Of a stretch of 64,000 nt of DNA, positions 54,712 to 62,476 are shown piece after piece. Origin of the DNA: Paenibacillus oralis. Lineage in GTDB: Bacteria; Bacillota; Bacilli; Paenibacillales; Paenibacillaceae. Location of the stretch: positions 3,926,304-3,990,303 of the forward strand of contig NZ_RRCN01000001.1 in assembly GCF_003863965.1 (NCBI RefSeq), written 5' to 3'. Positions within the stretch are counted from its first letter, which is position 1; every line of letters starts with the position of its first letter. The notes beneath the pieces were generated by a model. The model was not told the DNA's origin, did not search any database, and saw only the letters and a list, made by a program, of their open reading frames with translations. The position numbers and the translations under genes are program-made.

Positions 54712-54759
54712 AAAAAACTAAAAGAATCTACTCTAAGTAGATTTTTTTAGTTTTTTTTT
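54712..54759. terminator. 21-bp hairpin insulating divergent genes
   Basis: Arms at 54712-54732 and 54736-54756 pair over 21 positions with one mismatch around CTA; the right arm runs into nine Ts, and A runs on the left make it T-tailed on the minus strand too. It sits between the XRE gene and the lyase promoter, which lies downstream of it, so it acts as a bidirectional terminator and not as a leader attenuator. Confidence 0.75.
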
Positions 54760-54789
54760 ATACTTTGAAGAAACATTACTTCATTTGTT

Positions 54790-54818
54790 TTGAATTCTGT
54801 TTTGAACTAATTTATAAA
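54790..54818 (+). promoter_or_regulatory. Promoter of the C-S lyase operon
   Basis: -35 TTGAAT (54790-54795), 17 bases, -10 TATAAA (54813-54818), with the start site about 20 bases before the gene. No attenuator is therefore possible in the leader. Confidence 0.75.
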
Positions 54819-54844
54819 CATCAAAAGAACGAAAGGATGCTACA

Positions 54845-56062
54845 ATGTATAACTTTGATGAAATAATCGACAGAAGAAATACCAATGCCATGAATACGGA
54901 TGGATTTAGAGAGTACATTTTTAAAGCAGATGATTCAATCGTTTTTCCGTATAAAGATGAGGAGTTCATTCGCATGTGGGTTGCTGATATGGAGTTCGCA
55001 ACTCCTGATGTAGTCATCGATGGGATTAAGGAAAGATTGGAAAAAAGAATTTTTGGTTATACTAGAGTATTTTCTGAAGACTATTATCAAGTTTTCTCAA
55101 AATGGTGTGAAAAAAGATACGGTTGGCACTTTGAGAAAAAAGATTTAGTGATGTCAAATGGTGTAATTCCTGCACTTTATGAACTCGTAGAATATATCTG
55201 TAAGGAAGATGAAAAAGTCCTTTTTTTAACTCCATCCTATGCCTATTTCAAATATGCTGCTGATCATAATAATAGAGAATCTGTGGTAAGTGATTTAATT
55301 AATAATGCTGGCAGATACGAAATTGATTTTGATGATTTAGAAAAAAAGGCGGCAGACAACAAAGTAGCATTATTGATTTTATGTAATCCACATAATCCTA
55401 CGGGTAGAGTTTGGACAGAAGAAGAACTGCAAAAAATCGGAGAAATATCGCTTAGACATAATCTATGGGTGATTTCAGATGAAATCCATTGCGATTTGTT
55501 AAGAAAAGGAAAACAGCAAATCCCCTTTGCTAAAGTATTTCCGAATTATAACAAAATTATTACTTGTATGGCACCAAGTAAGACATTCAATTTAGCGGGC
55601 TTAATGATTTCAAATATTATTATTCCAAATGAAGAATTAAGAAAAACCTGGTTGTCCAGACATTATAACTTTGACAATCCTTTGAGTATTGCAGCTGCAC
55701 AAGCTGCTTATGAAAAAGGTGAACCCTGGCTGGAAGAACTAAGAGAATATTTAGATGAGAATTTTAGAATTACAAAAGAATATATAAATACTCATTTGCC
55801 GGAAGCTCATATTGAAATTTCTGAATCAACTTATTTGGCCTGGGTTGATGTAAGTGAATATTTCTCGGATGAAGAAAGCTTACCCTTATTCTTTGCATAT
55901 AAAGCTGGAGTTCTCTTGGAAGGAGGTAGTATGTTTGTTCAGAACTCAGACGGATTCGTTCGATTAAATCTTGCTTGTCCAAAATCAGTTCTTAAAGAAG
56001 GGTTAAGACGAATCTGTGAAGCTGTTAGCAATAAAAATGAAAAACAAAATAAATATGGCTGA
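54845..56062 (+). CDS. MalY/PatB-family PLP C-S lyase (first copy)
   Basis: A 405-residue fold-type I PLP enzyme that in this family cleaves cystathionine or other cysteine thioethers to thiol, ammonia and pyruvate (through 2-aminoacrylate). Motifs: MWVADMEFATPDVV, LFLTPSYAYFKYAAD, LLILCNPHNPTGRVWTEEEL, WVISDEIHCDLL (PLP-ring Asp), and Schiff-base Lys in CMAPSKTFNLAGL. The C-terminal RLNLACP has the carboxylate-binding Arg. It opens an operon with an NhaC-type carrier, RidA and a second copy. AT-rich codon use unlike the left part of the window suggests transfer. Confidence 0.92.
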   Translation: MYNFDEIIDRRNTNAMNTDGFREYIFKADDSIVFPYKDEEFIRMWVADMEFATPDVVIDGIKERLEKRIFGYTRVFSEDYYQVFSKWCEKRYGWHFEKKDLVMSNGVIPALYELVEYICKEDEKVLFLTPSYAYFKYAADHNNRESVVSDLINNAGRYEIDFDDLEKKAADNKVALLILCNPHNPTGRVWTEEELQKIGEISLRHNLWVISDEIHCDLLRKGKQQIPFAKVFPNYNKIITCMAPSKTFNLAGLMISNIIIPNEELRKTWLSRHYNFDNPLSIAAAQAAYEKGEPWLEELREYLDENFRITKEYINTHLPEAHIEISESTYLAWVDVSEYFSDEESLPLFFAYKAGVLLEGGSMFVQNSDGFVRLNLACPKSVLKEGLRRICEAVSNKNEKQNKYG

Positions 56063-56071
56063 GGGGAAAAT

Positions 56072-57427
56072 ATGGAAAAACTTAGAAGTAAGAGAAATTA
56101 TAAAGGACTAGCCTTTGTTCCAATGATTGTTTTTCTGATCTTGTATGTTGGTTGTGGAGTATTTTTTACTCTTACCGGAACAGAAGACCCTTTCGGACAA
56201 TTGCCCAGATATGTTGCAGTTGTGGCGGCTATATGTTTGGCATTTGTATTTTTTGATAGAAAAACACCTTTAAGTACAAAGGCAGAAATTTATACTAAAG
56301 GTGCAGGAAGATATGGAGTTATGCTGTTGAGTCTTGTTGTACTTTTAGCTGGTGGTTTTCAAAGTGCAGCTTCTGCAATGGGAGCAGAAAACTCAATTGT
56401 CAATATGGGAATCGATTTAATCCCCTTAAATTTCTTGGTACCGGGCATATTTCTAATTTCTTGTATTATTTCTACTTCTACGGGCACCTCTATGGGTACC
56501 CAAGTTGCAATTATTCCTGTTGCGATTGCTTTGGCAAACGGGGCAGGAATAAACGTGGCCATGGCAGGAGCTGCCGCTATTGCAGGTGCCTACTTTGGAG
56601 ACTCGATTGCATTTATCTCAAGTACTTTAATTGTTGCAGCAAGTGGAGTTAATGAGAAATTAAAAGAGATTGCCAAAATGAATTTCTTAATTGCTTTACC
56701 CGCCGTACTGATTACCGTAATTTTGTATGCGCTATCAAGCGGCAATGGCAGTTTAGGTGAAGGAATTATAGCAAATAGATATAGCTTAATTAATATTCTT
56801 CCTTATATAGTAGTAATTGGAATGTCCCTAATAGGAATGAATGTGATTCTTGTTTTAACTTTAGGGATCTTATCCACCGAAATAATTGGAATATTGAGCG
56901 GGACTGTAACATTTTTTGAATGGACAAGAGCAATAGGGGCCGGAATGGAAAATATGTTCTTTCTGGCTGTATTTTCAAGTCTAGTTTCAGGATTGATAGA
57001 ACTTATTGAATATTACGGAGGGATTGAATGGCTGCTTGATTTCTTAACCAGAAAAATTAAAGGAGCTAAAAGCTGTGAATACTTAATTTCTTTAGTAACA
57101 GGTACGATTTCCGGAGCAACTTTGAACAATACGGTTGCGGTAATTATTACTGCACCGATTGCAGGTGATTTGGGGAAAAAATATCATATTCCACGAAAAA
57201 AAGTAGCTAGTTTGATGACCATTTTTTCAAGTGCCATTCTATCGTTAGTCCCGTATGACAGTAGTGTGCTATTAGCTCAACAATATGGGGGTGTCGACTA
57301 TTTAGAGTTGATGAAATATTCTTACTATCCTGTGATTATCATGGTCACAGCGATTTTAGTCATACAGTTTGGATTGTTCAAATCTAAAGAAATGAAGAGT
57401 CCGGAAACAGAAACGCCAAATTATTAA
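56072..57427 (+). CDS. NhaC-family antiporter/carrier
   Basis: A 451-residue membrane protein with about 11 helices. NhaC-family signatures: LVPGIFLISCIISTSTGTSMGT, AGAAAIAGAYFGDSIAFISST, and ATLNNTVAVIITAPIA. NhaC relatives exchange Na+/H+ or organic acids (malate/lactate, amino acids). Nine bases behind the lyase gene, it is probably not a pH-homeostasis protein but an importer of the thioether substrate or exporter of a product. Inferred from context. Confidence 0.88.
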   Translation: MEKLRSKRNYKGLAFVPMIVFLILYVGCGVFFTLTGTEDPFGQLPRYVAVVAAICLAFVFFDRKTPLSTKAEIYTKGAGRYGVMLLSLVVLLAGGFQSAASAMGAENSIVNMGIDLIPLNFLVPGIFLISCIISTSTGTSMGTQVAIIPVAIALANGAGINVAMAGAAAIAGAYFGDSIAFISSTLIVAASGVNEKLKEIAKMNFLIALPAVLITVILYALSSGNGSLGEGIIANRYSLINILPYIVVIGMSLIGMNVILVLTLGILSTEIIGILSGTVTFFEWTRAIGAGMENMFFLAVFSSLVSGLIELIEYYGGIEWLLDFLTRKIKGAKSCEYLISLVTGTISGATLNNTVAVIITAPIAGDLGKKYHIPRKKVASLMTIFSSAILSLVPYDSSVLLAQQYGGVDYLELMKYSYYPVIIMVTAILVIQFGLFKSKEMKSPETETPNY

Positions 57428-57449
57428 TTTTATTAACGGAGGAATGGAT

Positions 57450-57821
57450 ATGAAAAAAATTGATACAAAAAAAGCACCGGCAGCAATCGGTCCTTATTCA
57501 CAGGCATTTGTAGTAAATGGAATTGTTTACACATCGGGATAACTTCCAATAAACCGTGAAACCGATAGTGTCGAAACAACGATTACTGGTCAAGCTAAAC
57601 AAAGTTGTGAGAACATTAAAGCTATTTTAGAAGCAGCAGGATCAAGTTTAGAAAAAGTCTTTAAAACGACTTGCTTCTTATCGGATATGGAAAATTTCGG
57701 GAAATTCAATAAGATTTACGAGGAATATTTTACATCTAAACCAGCAAGAAGCTGTGTGGCTGTAAGAGAACTGCCTAAAGGTGTTTTATGCGAAATCGAG
57801 GCGCTTGCAACCATTGACTAG
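57450..57821 (+). pseudogene. RidA (YjgF) deaminase with nonsense codon
   Basis: The frame begins KKIDTKKAPAAIGPYSQAFV and stops at codon 31: a TAA at 57540-57542 stands where RidA has Gln in SGQLPINPETG. The rest is a perfect RidA (SCENIKAILEAAGSSLEKVF, FKTTCFLSDMENFGKFN, ARSCVAVRELPKGVLCEIEA) ending at 57821, 123 codons with the family Arg. A C-to-T change of CAA would explain it. RidA hydrolyses the 2-aminoacrylate made by the two C-S lyases in the same operon, so the loss would expose the cell to that toxic product unless another RidA exists. Confidence 0.93.
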
Positions 57822-57840
57822 TACATTGAAGAGGTGAAAC

Positions 57841-59025
57841 ATGACAATCCAAAACTTTTTAGAAAAATATGCTATAGATCGTCACAATACTCATTCATTA
57901 AAGTGGGATGAATTGGAAAAAAGATATGGAGATCCCGATTTAATTTCTATGTGGGTTGCTGATATGGATTTCAAGACAGAAGACAAAATCATTGAAAAGA
58001 TGGTAGAACGAGTAAAACAAGGCGTATTTGGTTATTCTTTTATTCCTGATGAATATTTTGAGGCTTTTTCAAAATGGATGACGAAAAGATATCATTTCCC
58101 TATTGAGAAAGAATGGGTAAGATTTTCCAATGGGTTAGTGACAGCGATTAATTGGCTTGTAAACGGATTCACTCGAAAGGGAGATGCCGTATTAATTCTT
58201 ACCCCGGTGTATTATCCTTTCCATCATGCTGTTACTAATAATGCCAGAAAGCTTGTGACTGTTGATCTAGTAAACGATAATGGCAAATACGTTATGGACT
58301 ACATGGCAATTGAAAAGGCTATTGTAGAGAATGGCGTGAAACTGTTTATTCAATGTTCACCGCATAATCCGGTTGGAAGAGTTTGGACGGAAGAGGAACT
58401 GGATAAAATTCTTGAAATATGCAAAGAACATCATGTTTTGGTTGTAAGTGATGAAATTCACCAAGACATTACTATGAAAGGCCAGAAATTTATTCCAGCA
58501 ACAGTAGTTGCAGATGGTAAGTATAGAGATCATCTAATTACTTTGAATTCGGCTTCGAAAACATTCAATTTGGCGGGACTGCTACATTCACATATTATTA
58601 TTTCTGATGATAAAATTCGTGAAGCCTATGATGAATTTGTGAAAAGAATTAATCAAACTGAAATAAATATTATGGGGTATGTAGCAACTCAAGCTGGATA
58701 TGAATATGGCGAAGAGTGGCTGAATAATATTAACGAAATTATTGAAAGCAACTATAATTTTGTTAAAAAAGAGCTTAAAGAAAAGGCTCCACATATTGAA
58801 GTAGCCGATTTAGAAGGAACGTACTTGCTTTTTTTGGACTTAAGAAAATATGTTAAGCTCGAAGATATAGGAGACTTTGTCCAAAAAAAATGTAAACTTG
58901 CTGTTGATTATGGAGAATGGTTTGGAGAAAATTTTGTTGGTTATATTCGCTTAAATTTAGCAACGCACCCTGAATATGTTCAAAAAGCTGTTGCAAATAT
59001 TGTAAGAGAAATTCAAGCACTTTAA
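57841..59025 (+). CDS. MalY/PatB-family PLP C-S lyase (second copy)
   Basis: A 394-residue paralogue of the first lyase (about one third to one half identical by eye). Motifs: MWVADMDFKTEDKII, LILTPVYYPFHHAV, LFIQCSPHNPVGRVWTEEEL, VVSDEIHQDITM, and Schiff-base Lys in LNSASKTFNLAGLL; the C-terminal Arg in YIRLNLATHP. Ribosome site GAAGAGGTG. It closes the operon; two paralogues presumably split related thioether substrates. Confidence 0.92.
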   Translation: MTIQNFLEKYAIDRHNTHSLKWDELEKRYGDPDLISMWVADMDFKTEDKIIEKMVERVKQGVFGYSFIPDEYFEAFSKWMTKRYHFPIEKEWVRFSNGLVTAINWLVNGFTRKGDAVLILTPVYYPFHHAVTNNARKLVTVDLVNDNGKYVMDYMAIEKAIVENGVKLFIQCSPHNPVGRVWTEEELDKILEICKEHHVLVVSDEIHQDITMKGQKFIPATVVADGKYRDHLITLNSASKTFNLAGLLHSHIIISDDKIREAYDEFVKRINQTEINIMGYVATQAGYEYGEEWLNNINEIIESNYNFVKKELKEKAPHIEVADLEGTYLLFLDLRKYVKLEDIGDFVQKKCKLAVDYGEWFGENFVGYIRLNLATHPEYVQKAVANIVREIQAL

Positions 59026-59039
59026 AAAAACATTTACAG

Positions 59040-59070
59040 ATAAGACCAGATATAAAGTCTGGTCTTATTC
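59040..59070 (+). terminator. Terminator of the C-S lyase operon
   Basis: ATAAGACCAGA (59040-59050) pairs with TCTGGTCTTAT (59058-59068), followed by TCG; AT-rich. Confidence 0.75.
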
Positions 59071-59160
59071 GTATCAGTATATACGGAAATATTTAATTTG
59101 GTAATTATTTGATTTAAAATGGTATGCAGAGCAATAAAGCGAATTTTGGAGGAAATAGCA

Positions 59161-59538
59161 ATGAAATATGAACTAAAACTCGGAAAAGAAATCATGTGTC
59201 CTATTGAGTACGGTCTTGATATTTTCGGCGGAAAATGGAAGTCAAGAATTATATGTGTGTTATCCTCTAACAAAGTAATACGATATAACGAAATCAAAAA
59301 GGAACTTGGTAATATTACAGATGCGGTGCTTGCTGCAATGCTAAAAGAATTGATTGCTGACGAAATGATCAATCGCACGCAATATAATGAAATTCCACCT
59401 AAAGTCGAATATACTCTTACAGAAAAAGGAAAATCCGTACTTCCAATTCTTCAATACATTTGTCAATGGTCGAGGGAACATTCAGCGGAAGATTTAGATA
59501 CGAAATTGCCTGCTTGCAGAACTTGTGACCAGCTATAG
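59161..59538 (+). CDS. HxlR-family regulator
   Basis: A 125-residue winged-helix regulator: MCPIEYGLDIFGGKWKSRIICVLSSN, RYNEIKKELGNITDAVLAAMLKEL, ALTEKGKSVLPIL, with the conserved Cys at CPIEYGL that in YodB/HxlR proteins senses electrophiles or disulfides, plus C-terminal CRTC. ATG 59161 follows GGAGGAAATAGCA; earlier codons in frame are non-coding. It precedes a small ABM-like gene that it probably controls. Confidence 0.9.
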   Translation: MKYELKLGKEIMCPIEYGLDIFGGKWKSRIICVLSSNKVIRYNEIKKELGNITDAVLAAMLKELIADEMINRTQYNEIPPKVEYTLTEKGKSVLPILQYICQWSREHSAEDLDTKLPACRTCDQL

Positions 59539-59621
59539 TTTTCTTAACTATGAAATTTATTAGTTACTTATAAATTTCCTAATATATTTACCCTGCCAAG
59601 CTCCTTGGTTATAGTTTAATC

Positions 59622-59638
59622 ATGGTTAAACGAACCAT
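59622..59638 (+). promoter_or_regulatory. Dyad before the small ABM-like gene
   Basis: ATGGTT-AAACG-AACCAT is a perfect inverted repeat 27 bases before the gene start; a related TTGGTTATAG lies just upstream (59605-59614). HxlR binding is an inference. Confidence 0.4.
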
Positions 59639-59664
59639 AGAACAAATCAATGGAGGGATAAATC

Positions 59665-59955
59665 ATGAGTGCAAAAGCATATCTGCAAATCACAATGGTT
59701 ATTGATAATAATAACCGTCCGGCTGCGGCTAAAGTTTATACGGACTACCGCGAGCCTTTCTTGAAGGAAATCAAGGGTGCGGTTTCCAAGGATTTGCTTA
59801 TCCGTGATGAGGATGTTCAGGTGCTTCACGGTTTCAGTAGTGAAGCAGACGCAAAAGCCTACCTGGAAAGTGAGCTTTTCAATAATGATGTAGTTGTTGG
59901 ACTTAAGCCTCTGCTTCAGGCAAATCCGGAAATTCGCATTTACAATGCCTATTAA
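59665..59955 (+). CDS. Small dimeric alpha/beta-barrel (ABM-like) protein
   Basis: A 96-residue cytosolic protein. KAYLQITMVIDNNNRPAAAKVYTDYREPFLKEIKGAVSKDLLIRDEDVQVLHGF and SEADAKAYLESELFNNDVV fit the two-beta/alpha-repeat fold of antibiotic-biosynthesis monooxygenase-type proteins. HxlR-linked proteins of this type are induced by quinones or thiol-reactive agents. No catalytic residues can be named. Site GGAGGG before ATG 59665. Confidence 0.7.
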   Translation: MSAKAYLQITMVIDNNNRPAAAKVYTDYREPFLKEIKGAVSKDLLIRDEDVQVLHGFSSEADAKAYLESELFNNDVVVGLKPLLQANPEIRIYNAY

Positions 59956-59981
59956 TGACGGAATTGACCCATAGCATAGAT

Positions 59982-60019
59982 AAAACCGGTACTGCGAATT
60001 ATCGCAATACCGGTTTTTT
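59982..60019 (+). terminator. Terminator
   Basis: AAAACCGGTA (59982-59991) pairs with TACCGGTTTT (60008-60017), with an extended TGCGAA..TCGCA stem, followed by Ts. Confidence 0.85.
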
Positions 60020-60055
60020 TCATGATTCAGGAAACTGATCGGGATTGGGGATTAC

Positions 60056-60102
60056 TTGAATTTTGAAGATTGGCGTTTTATAATTCAAATATTCAGTTGA
60101 AT
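60056..60102 (+). promoter_or_regulatory. Promoter with ArsR-rhodanese operator (site 1)
   Basis: -35 TTGAAT (60056-60061), 17 bases, -10 TATAAT (60079-60084). ATTCAA-N8-TTGAAT (60083-60102) starts inside the -10. The same composite TATAATTCAA plus dyad stands before the thioredoxin gene at 61960, so the regulator encoded here probably binds both. Confidence 0.8.
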
Positions 60103-60122
60103 AAGGAATGGCGGTGAATTTT

Positions 60123-60776
60123 ATGGAAGATGCACAATTAGCGGAGTTATATAAAGAACAATTATTTTTACAATATGCCCGAATTGGGAAATGCCTATCC
60201 AGTGAGAGAAGACTCGAAATTTTGAGTTTACTATCCAACGGTCCTAAAGCTGTCGAAACTCTAGCTCATCAATCTGGAATGAGTTTTGCCAATGTATCGC
60301 GTCATCTTCAAGTGTTATTAGATGCTAATTTAGTGAGATTTACCCAAAAAGGCACGTACGTCATCTACTCCTTGGCGAATCCGCTAGTCGCGGAATTTTT
60401 GATGTCTTTATGGAAAATCTCTGAGCATCAGCTTTCTGATGTACCGCGTCTCAAGCAAAATCTGTATCAACAATATGAGAACGTTCGTACCATATCCAAG
60501 AAGGAAGTATTGGAGAGGATGAAAACGGGTAATTTTCTTGTATTGGATATTCGTCCTAAAGAGGAGTACGAGGCGCAACATATTGAAGGAGCAGTATCTG
60601 TTCCAATGGAAGAACTTGATGACTATCTCCAAAATTTGCCGCAAGAAACCGAAATCGCCGCCTATTGCCGCGGACCGTATTGTGTATTCACCACGCAAGC
60701 TGTTGAGAAAATGCTGAAAAAGGGATTCAAGGCCTATCGCATTGAAGAGGGCGTGCATGAATGGCGGACGAGTTAG
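60123..60776 (+). CDS. ArsR-family regulator fused to rhodanese (copy 1)
   Basis: A 217-residue fusion. Residues about 10-95: ArsR winged helix (YARIGKCLSSERRLEILSLL, VETLAHQSGMSFANVSRHLQVLLDANLVRF). Residues about 115-217: rhodanese (FLVLDIRPKEEYEAQHIEGAVSVPMEEL, CRGPYC with catalytic Cys182 and Cys187). Cys24 in the N-terminal helix is conserved in copy 2. BigR/SqrR-type ArsR repressors sense persulfide by two cysteines; here the rhodanese may deliver or read the persulfide, an inference. Start ATG 60123 (after GGCGGTGA); ATG 60108 is possible. Confidence 0.9.
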   Translation: MEDAQLAELYKEQLFLQYARIGKCLSSERRLEILSLLSNGPKAVETLAHQSGMSFANVSRHLQVLLDANLVRFTQKGTYVIYSLANPLVAEFLMSLWKISEHQLSDVPRLKQNLYQQYENVRTISKKEVLERMKTGNFLVLDIRPKEEYEAQHIEGAVSVPMEELDDYLQNLPQETEIAAYCRGPYCVFTTQAVEKMLKKGFKAYRIEEGVHEWRTS

Positions 60777-60796
60777 TTAAGATGATTGCTCTATAA

Positions 60797-60824
60797 AAAA
60801 CGCAGCATTAAGGCTGCGTTTTTT
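60797..60824 (+). terminator. Terminator of ArsR-rhodanese gene 1
   Basis: AAAACGCAGC (60797-60806), loop ATTAAG, GCTGCGTTTT (60813-60822) and further Ts. Confidence 0.92.
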
Positions 60825-60863
60825 ATGTGCCCAGAAAAACTCCTATGGTTAAAGTTGTTTAAT

Positions 60864-60883
60864 AATCAATTATACAATTGTTT
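60864..60883 (+). promoter_or_regulatory. Candidate operator (site 2) before the alcohol dehydrogenase
   Basis: AATCAA-N8-TTGTTT has the TCAA-N8-TTG core and spacing of sites at 60083 and 61964, with changed outer bases. It lies about 70 bases before the gene. No clear -35/-10 pair was seen. Confidence 0.5.
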
Positions 60884-60953
60884 ATTTTAATAATATTTGA
60901 TTCATCATATACTATAAGTGTTCGGCAGCCAAACTATAGGGAGGATAGATGCA

Positions 60954-61916
60954 ATGAAAATGATGAAAGCAATGCAAATTCCGTCCAAGGGCGAAAAAAT
61001 GCAATTGGTGGAGATCCCGGTGCCTCAACCTGGAGAAGGGCAAGTGCTTCTTCGTGTAGAGGCATGCGGGGTATGTAATGGAGACTCGGTTGCTATTAGA
61101 GGAGGCTCCCGAGAATATCCGAGGATTCCGGGTCACGAAGTGGTCGGTATCGTGGAGGAGCTTGGGGCAGGTTCGGAAAAATGGAAAATTGGGCAACGCG
61201 TGGGCATCGGTTGGCATGGGAGTCACAACCATGTAACGGGTCTAACCATCGATGGCGGCTATGCGGAATATATGGTTGCTTTTGAAGACGGCCTGATCAG
61301 CATTCCCGACGAAATATCATCCAATGAAGCAGCTCCTTTGATGTGCGCAGGCGAAACCACGTTTAGCGCACTGCGAAACAGCAAGGCTCGGCCCGGTGAT
61401 CTTGTGGCCATTTCCGGTATTGGCGGACTCGGGCATCTTGCTGTACAGTATGCTAAAAAAGCAGGCTTTCAAACTGTGGCTATCTCTCGTGGTGTGGACA
61501 AAGAAAAGTTGGCACGAAAGCTTGGAGCGCATTACTATATCGATTCCGAAAAAGAAGACCTGGCCCAAGCGTTAAAAGCCTTAGGCGGAGCCAAAGTCAT
61601 TCTCGCTACTGCGCCAAATGCTAAAGTAATTTCTTCTTTGATTCATGGGCTAGGTCCAGATGGCGAGCTCATTATTGTAGCTGGTTCCGGCGAACCTTTG
61701 GAATTGTCTGCGATGGACTTTTTGAAAGGCCCTAATACTGTGCGGGGTTCGTTTACCGGGCAAACTAAAGAAATTGAAGCGGCGGTTCATTTCAGTGTGC
61801 TGACTGAGGTTCGTCCTTTGATTGAAGTCTTTCCTTTGGAACGCGCCAACGAAGCGTATGACAAGATGATGTCGGCAAAGACACGATTTCGTGCCGTGCT
61901 GAGTATATCTGAATAA
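60954..61916 (+). CDS. Zinc-type alcohol dehydrogenase without structural zinc lobe
   Basis: A 320-residue MDR-family oxidoreductase of the AdhT/cinnamyl-dehydrogenase group. Catalytic zinc ligands are visible: Cys in VEACGVCNGDS, His in IPGHEVVG, Cys in APLMCAGETTFSAL; the NAD(P) site is SGIGGLGHLAVQYAKKAG. The segment RVGIGWHGSHNHVTGLTIDGGYAEYM is odd: relatives have a four-Cys structural zinc loop between WHG and VTG, which is absent here, as if deleted in frame. ATG 60954 follows GGGAGG. Placed between the two redox-regulator units, so a role in thiol/aldehyde stress is likely but unproven. Confidence 0.87.
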   Translation: MKMMKAMQIPSKGEKMQLVEIPVPQPGEGQVLLRVEACGVCNGDSVAIRGGSREYPRIPGHEVVGIVEELGAGSEKWKIGQRVGIGWHGSHNHVTGLTIDGGYAEYMVAFEDGLISIPDEISSNEAAPLMCAGETTFSALRNSKARPGDLVAISGIGGLGHLAVQYAKKAGFQTVAISRGVDKEKLARKLGAHYYIDSEKEDLAQALKALGGAKVILATAPNAKVISSLIHGLGPDGELIIVAGSGEPLELSAMDFLKGPNTVRGSFTGQTKEIEAAVHFSVLTEVRPLIEVFPLERANEAYDKMMSAKTRFRAVLSISE

Positions 61917-61935
61917 AATCGAAACTAATGACAGC

Positions 61936-61983
61936 TTGACACAACCAGAAAGCCAGCATTATAATTCAAGTTATCAATTGAAT
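61936..61983 (+). promoter_or_regulatory. Thioredoxin promoter with ArsR-rhodanese operator (site 3)
   Basis: -35 TTGACA (61936-61941), 18 bases, -10 TATAAT (61960-61965). ATTCAA-N8-TTGAAT (61964-61983) starts inside the -10, with the same 10-base TATAATTCAA composite as at 60079. Confidence 0.82.
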
Positions 61984-62032
61984 ATGATAACGATTGATTT
62001 TAAGAATAAACAAAAAAGAGGAGGAACTCTAT

Positions 62033-62353
62033 ATGGGTGCAATAGCACTGACGAAAACGACATTTCAAAGCCATATTCAATCCGGCGTAACCTTGATTGA
62101 CTTCTGGGCGCCTTGGTGCGGGCCGTGTAAAATCCAGCTTCCGATTGTAGAGGAATTAGCTGATGAGCTAAAGGGGCAAGCAACACTTGCCAAAGTCAAT
62201 GTTGACAACGAAACGGAGTTGGCTTCGCAATTCGGTATCAGAAGCATTCCGACTTTGCTGCTGTTTAAAGATGGCAGGCTGGTGGAAACAATAGTTGGAT
62301 TAAATCCAAAGCATGTGCTCAAAGATAAAATTCTAAAGCTCACAGGCAAATAA
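62033..62353 (+). CDS. Thioredoxin
   Basis: A 106-residue thioredoxin: DFWAPWCGPCKIQLPIVEEL carries the WCGPC redox site and IRSIPTLLLFKDG the cis-proline loop. Start ATG 62033 behind AGAGGAGG; codons upstream in frame are leader. It is a secondary thioredoxin controlled by the dyad before it, and would reduce disulfides or persulfides, for example those left on the rhodanese-linked regulators. Confidence 0.93.
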   Translation: MGAIALTKTTFQSHIQSGVTLIDFWAPWCGPCKIQLPIVEELADELKGQATLAKVNVDNETELASQFGIRSIPTLLLFKDGRLVETIVGLNPKHVLKDKILKLTGK

Positions 62354-62382
62354 ACCGTTTGAGATAAATTGTATGATGAGGG

Positions 62383-62407
62383 GGGCCAATCATGATAAGA
62401 TTGGCCC
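62383..62407 (+). terminator. Hairpin behind the thioredoxin gene
   Basis: GGGCCAATC (62383-62391) pairs with GATTGGCCC (62399-62407), followed by TTCC; moderate T run. Confidence 0.65.
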
Positions 62408-62476
62408 TTCCTCGCTAGTCAATGCCGGCGAAGAGAGGGAAACGGCTTCATAATCTATGGAAAGGACAATTGTTTT

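Noticed and set aside
54712..54759. A T-box, SAM or other riboswitch before the C-S lyase genes
   Set aside because: A good promoter lies downstream of the hairpin, so the hairpin is not in the leader of that transcript.
49409..57542. TAA read as an amino acid, because two genes have an internal TAA
   Set aside because: Many intact genes here end on TAA and their neighbours start right after, so TAA is a normal stop; the two cases are better explained as nonsense mutations.
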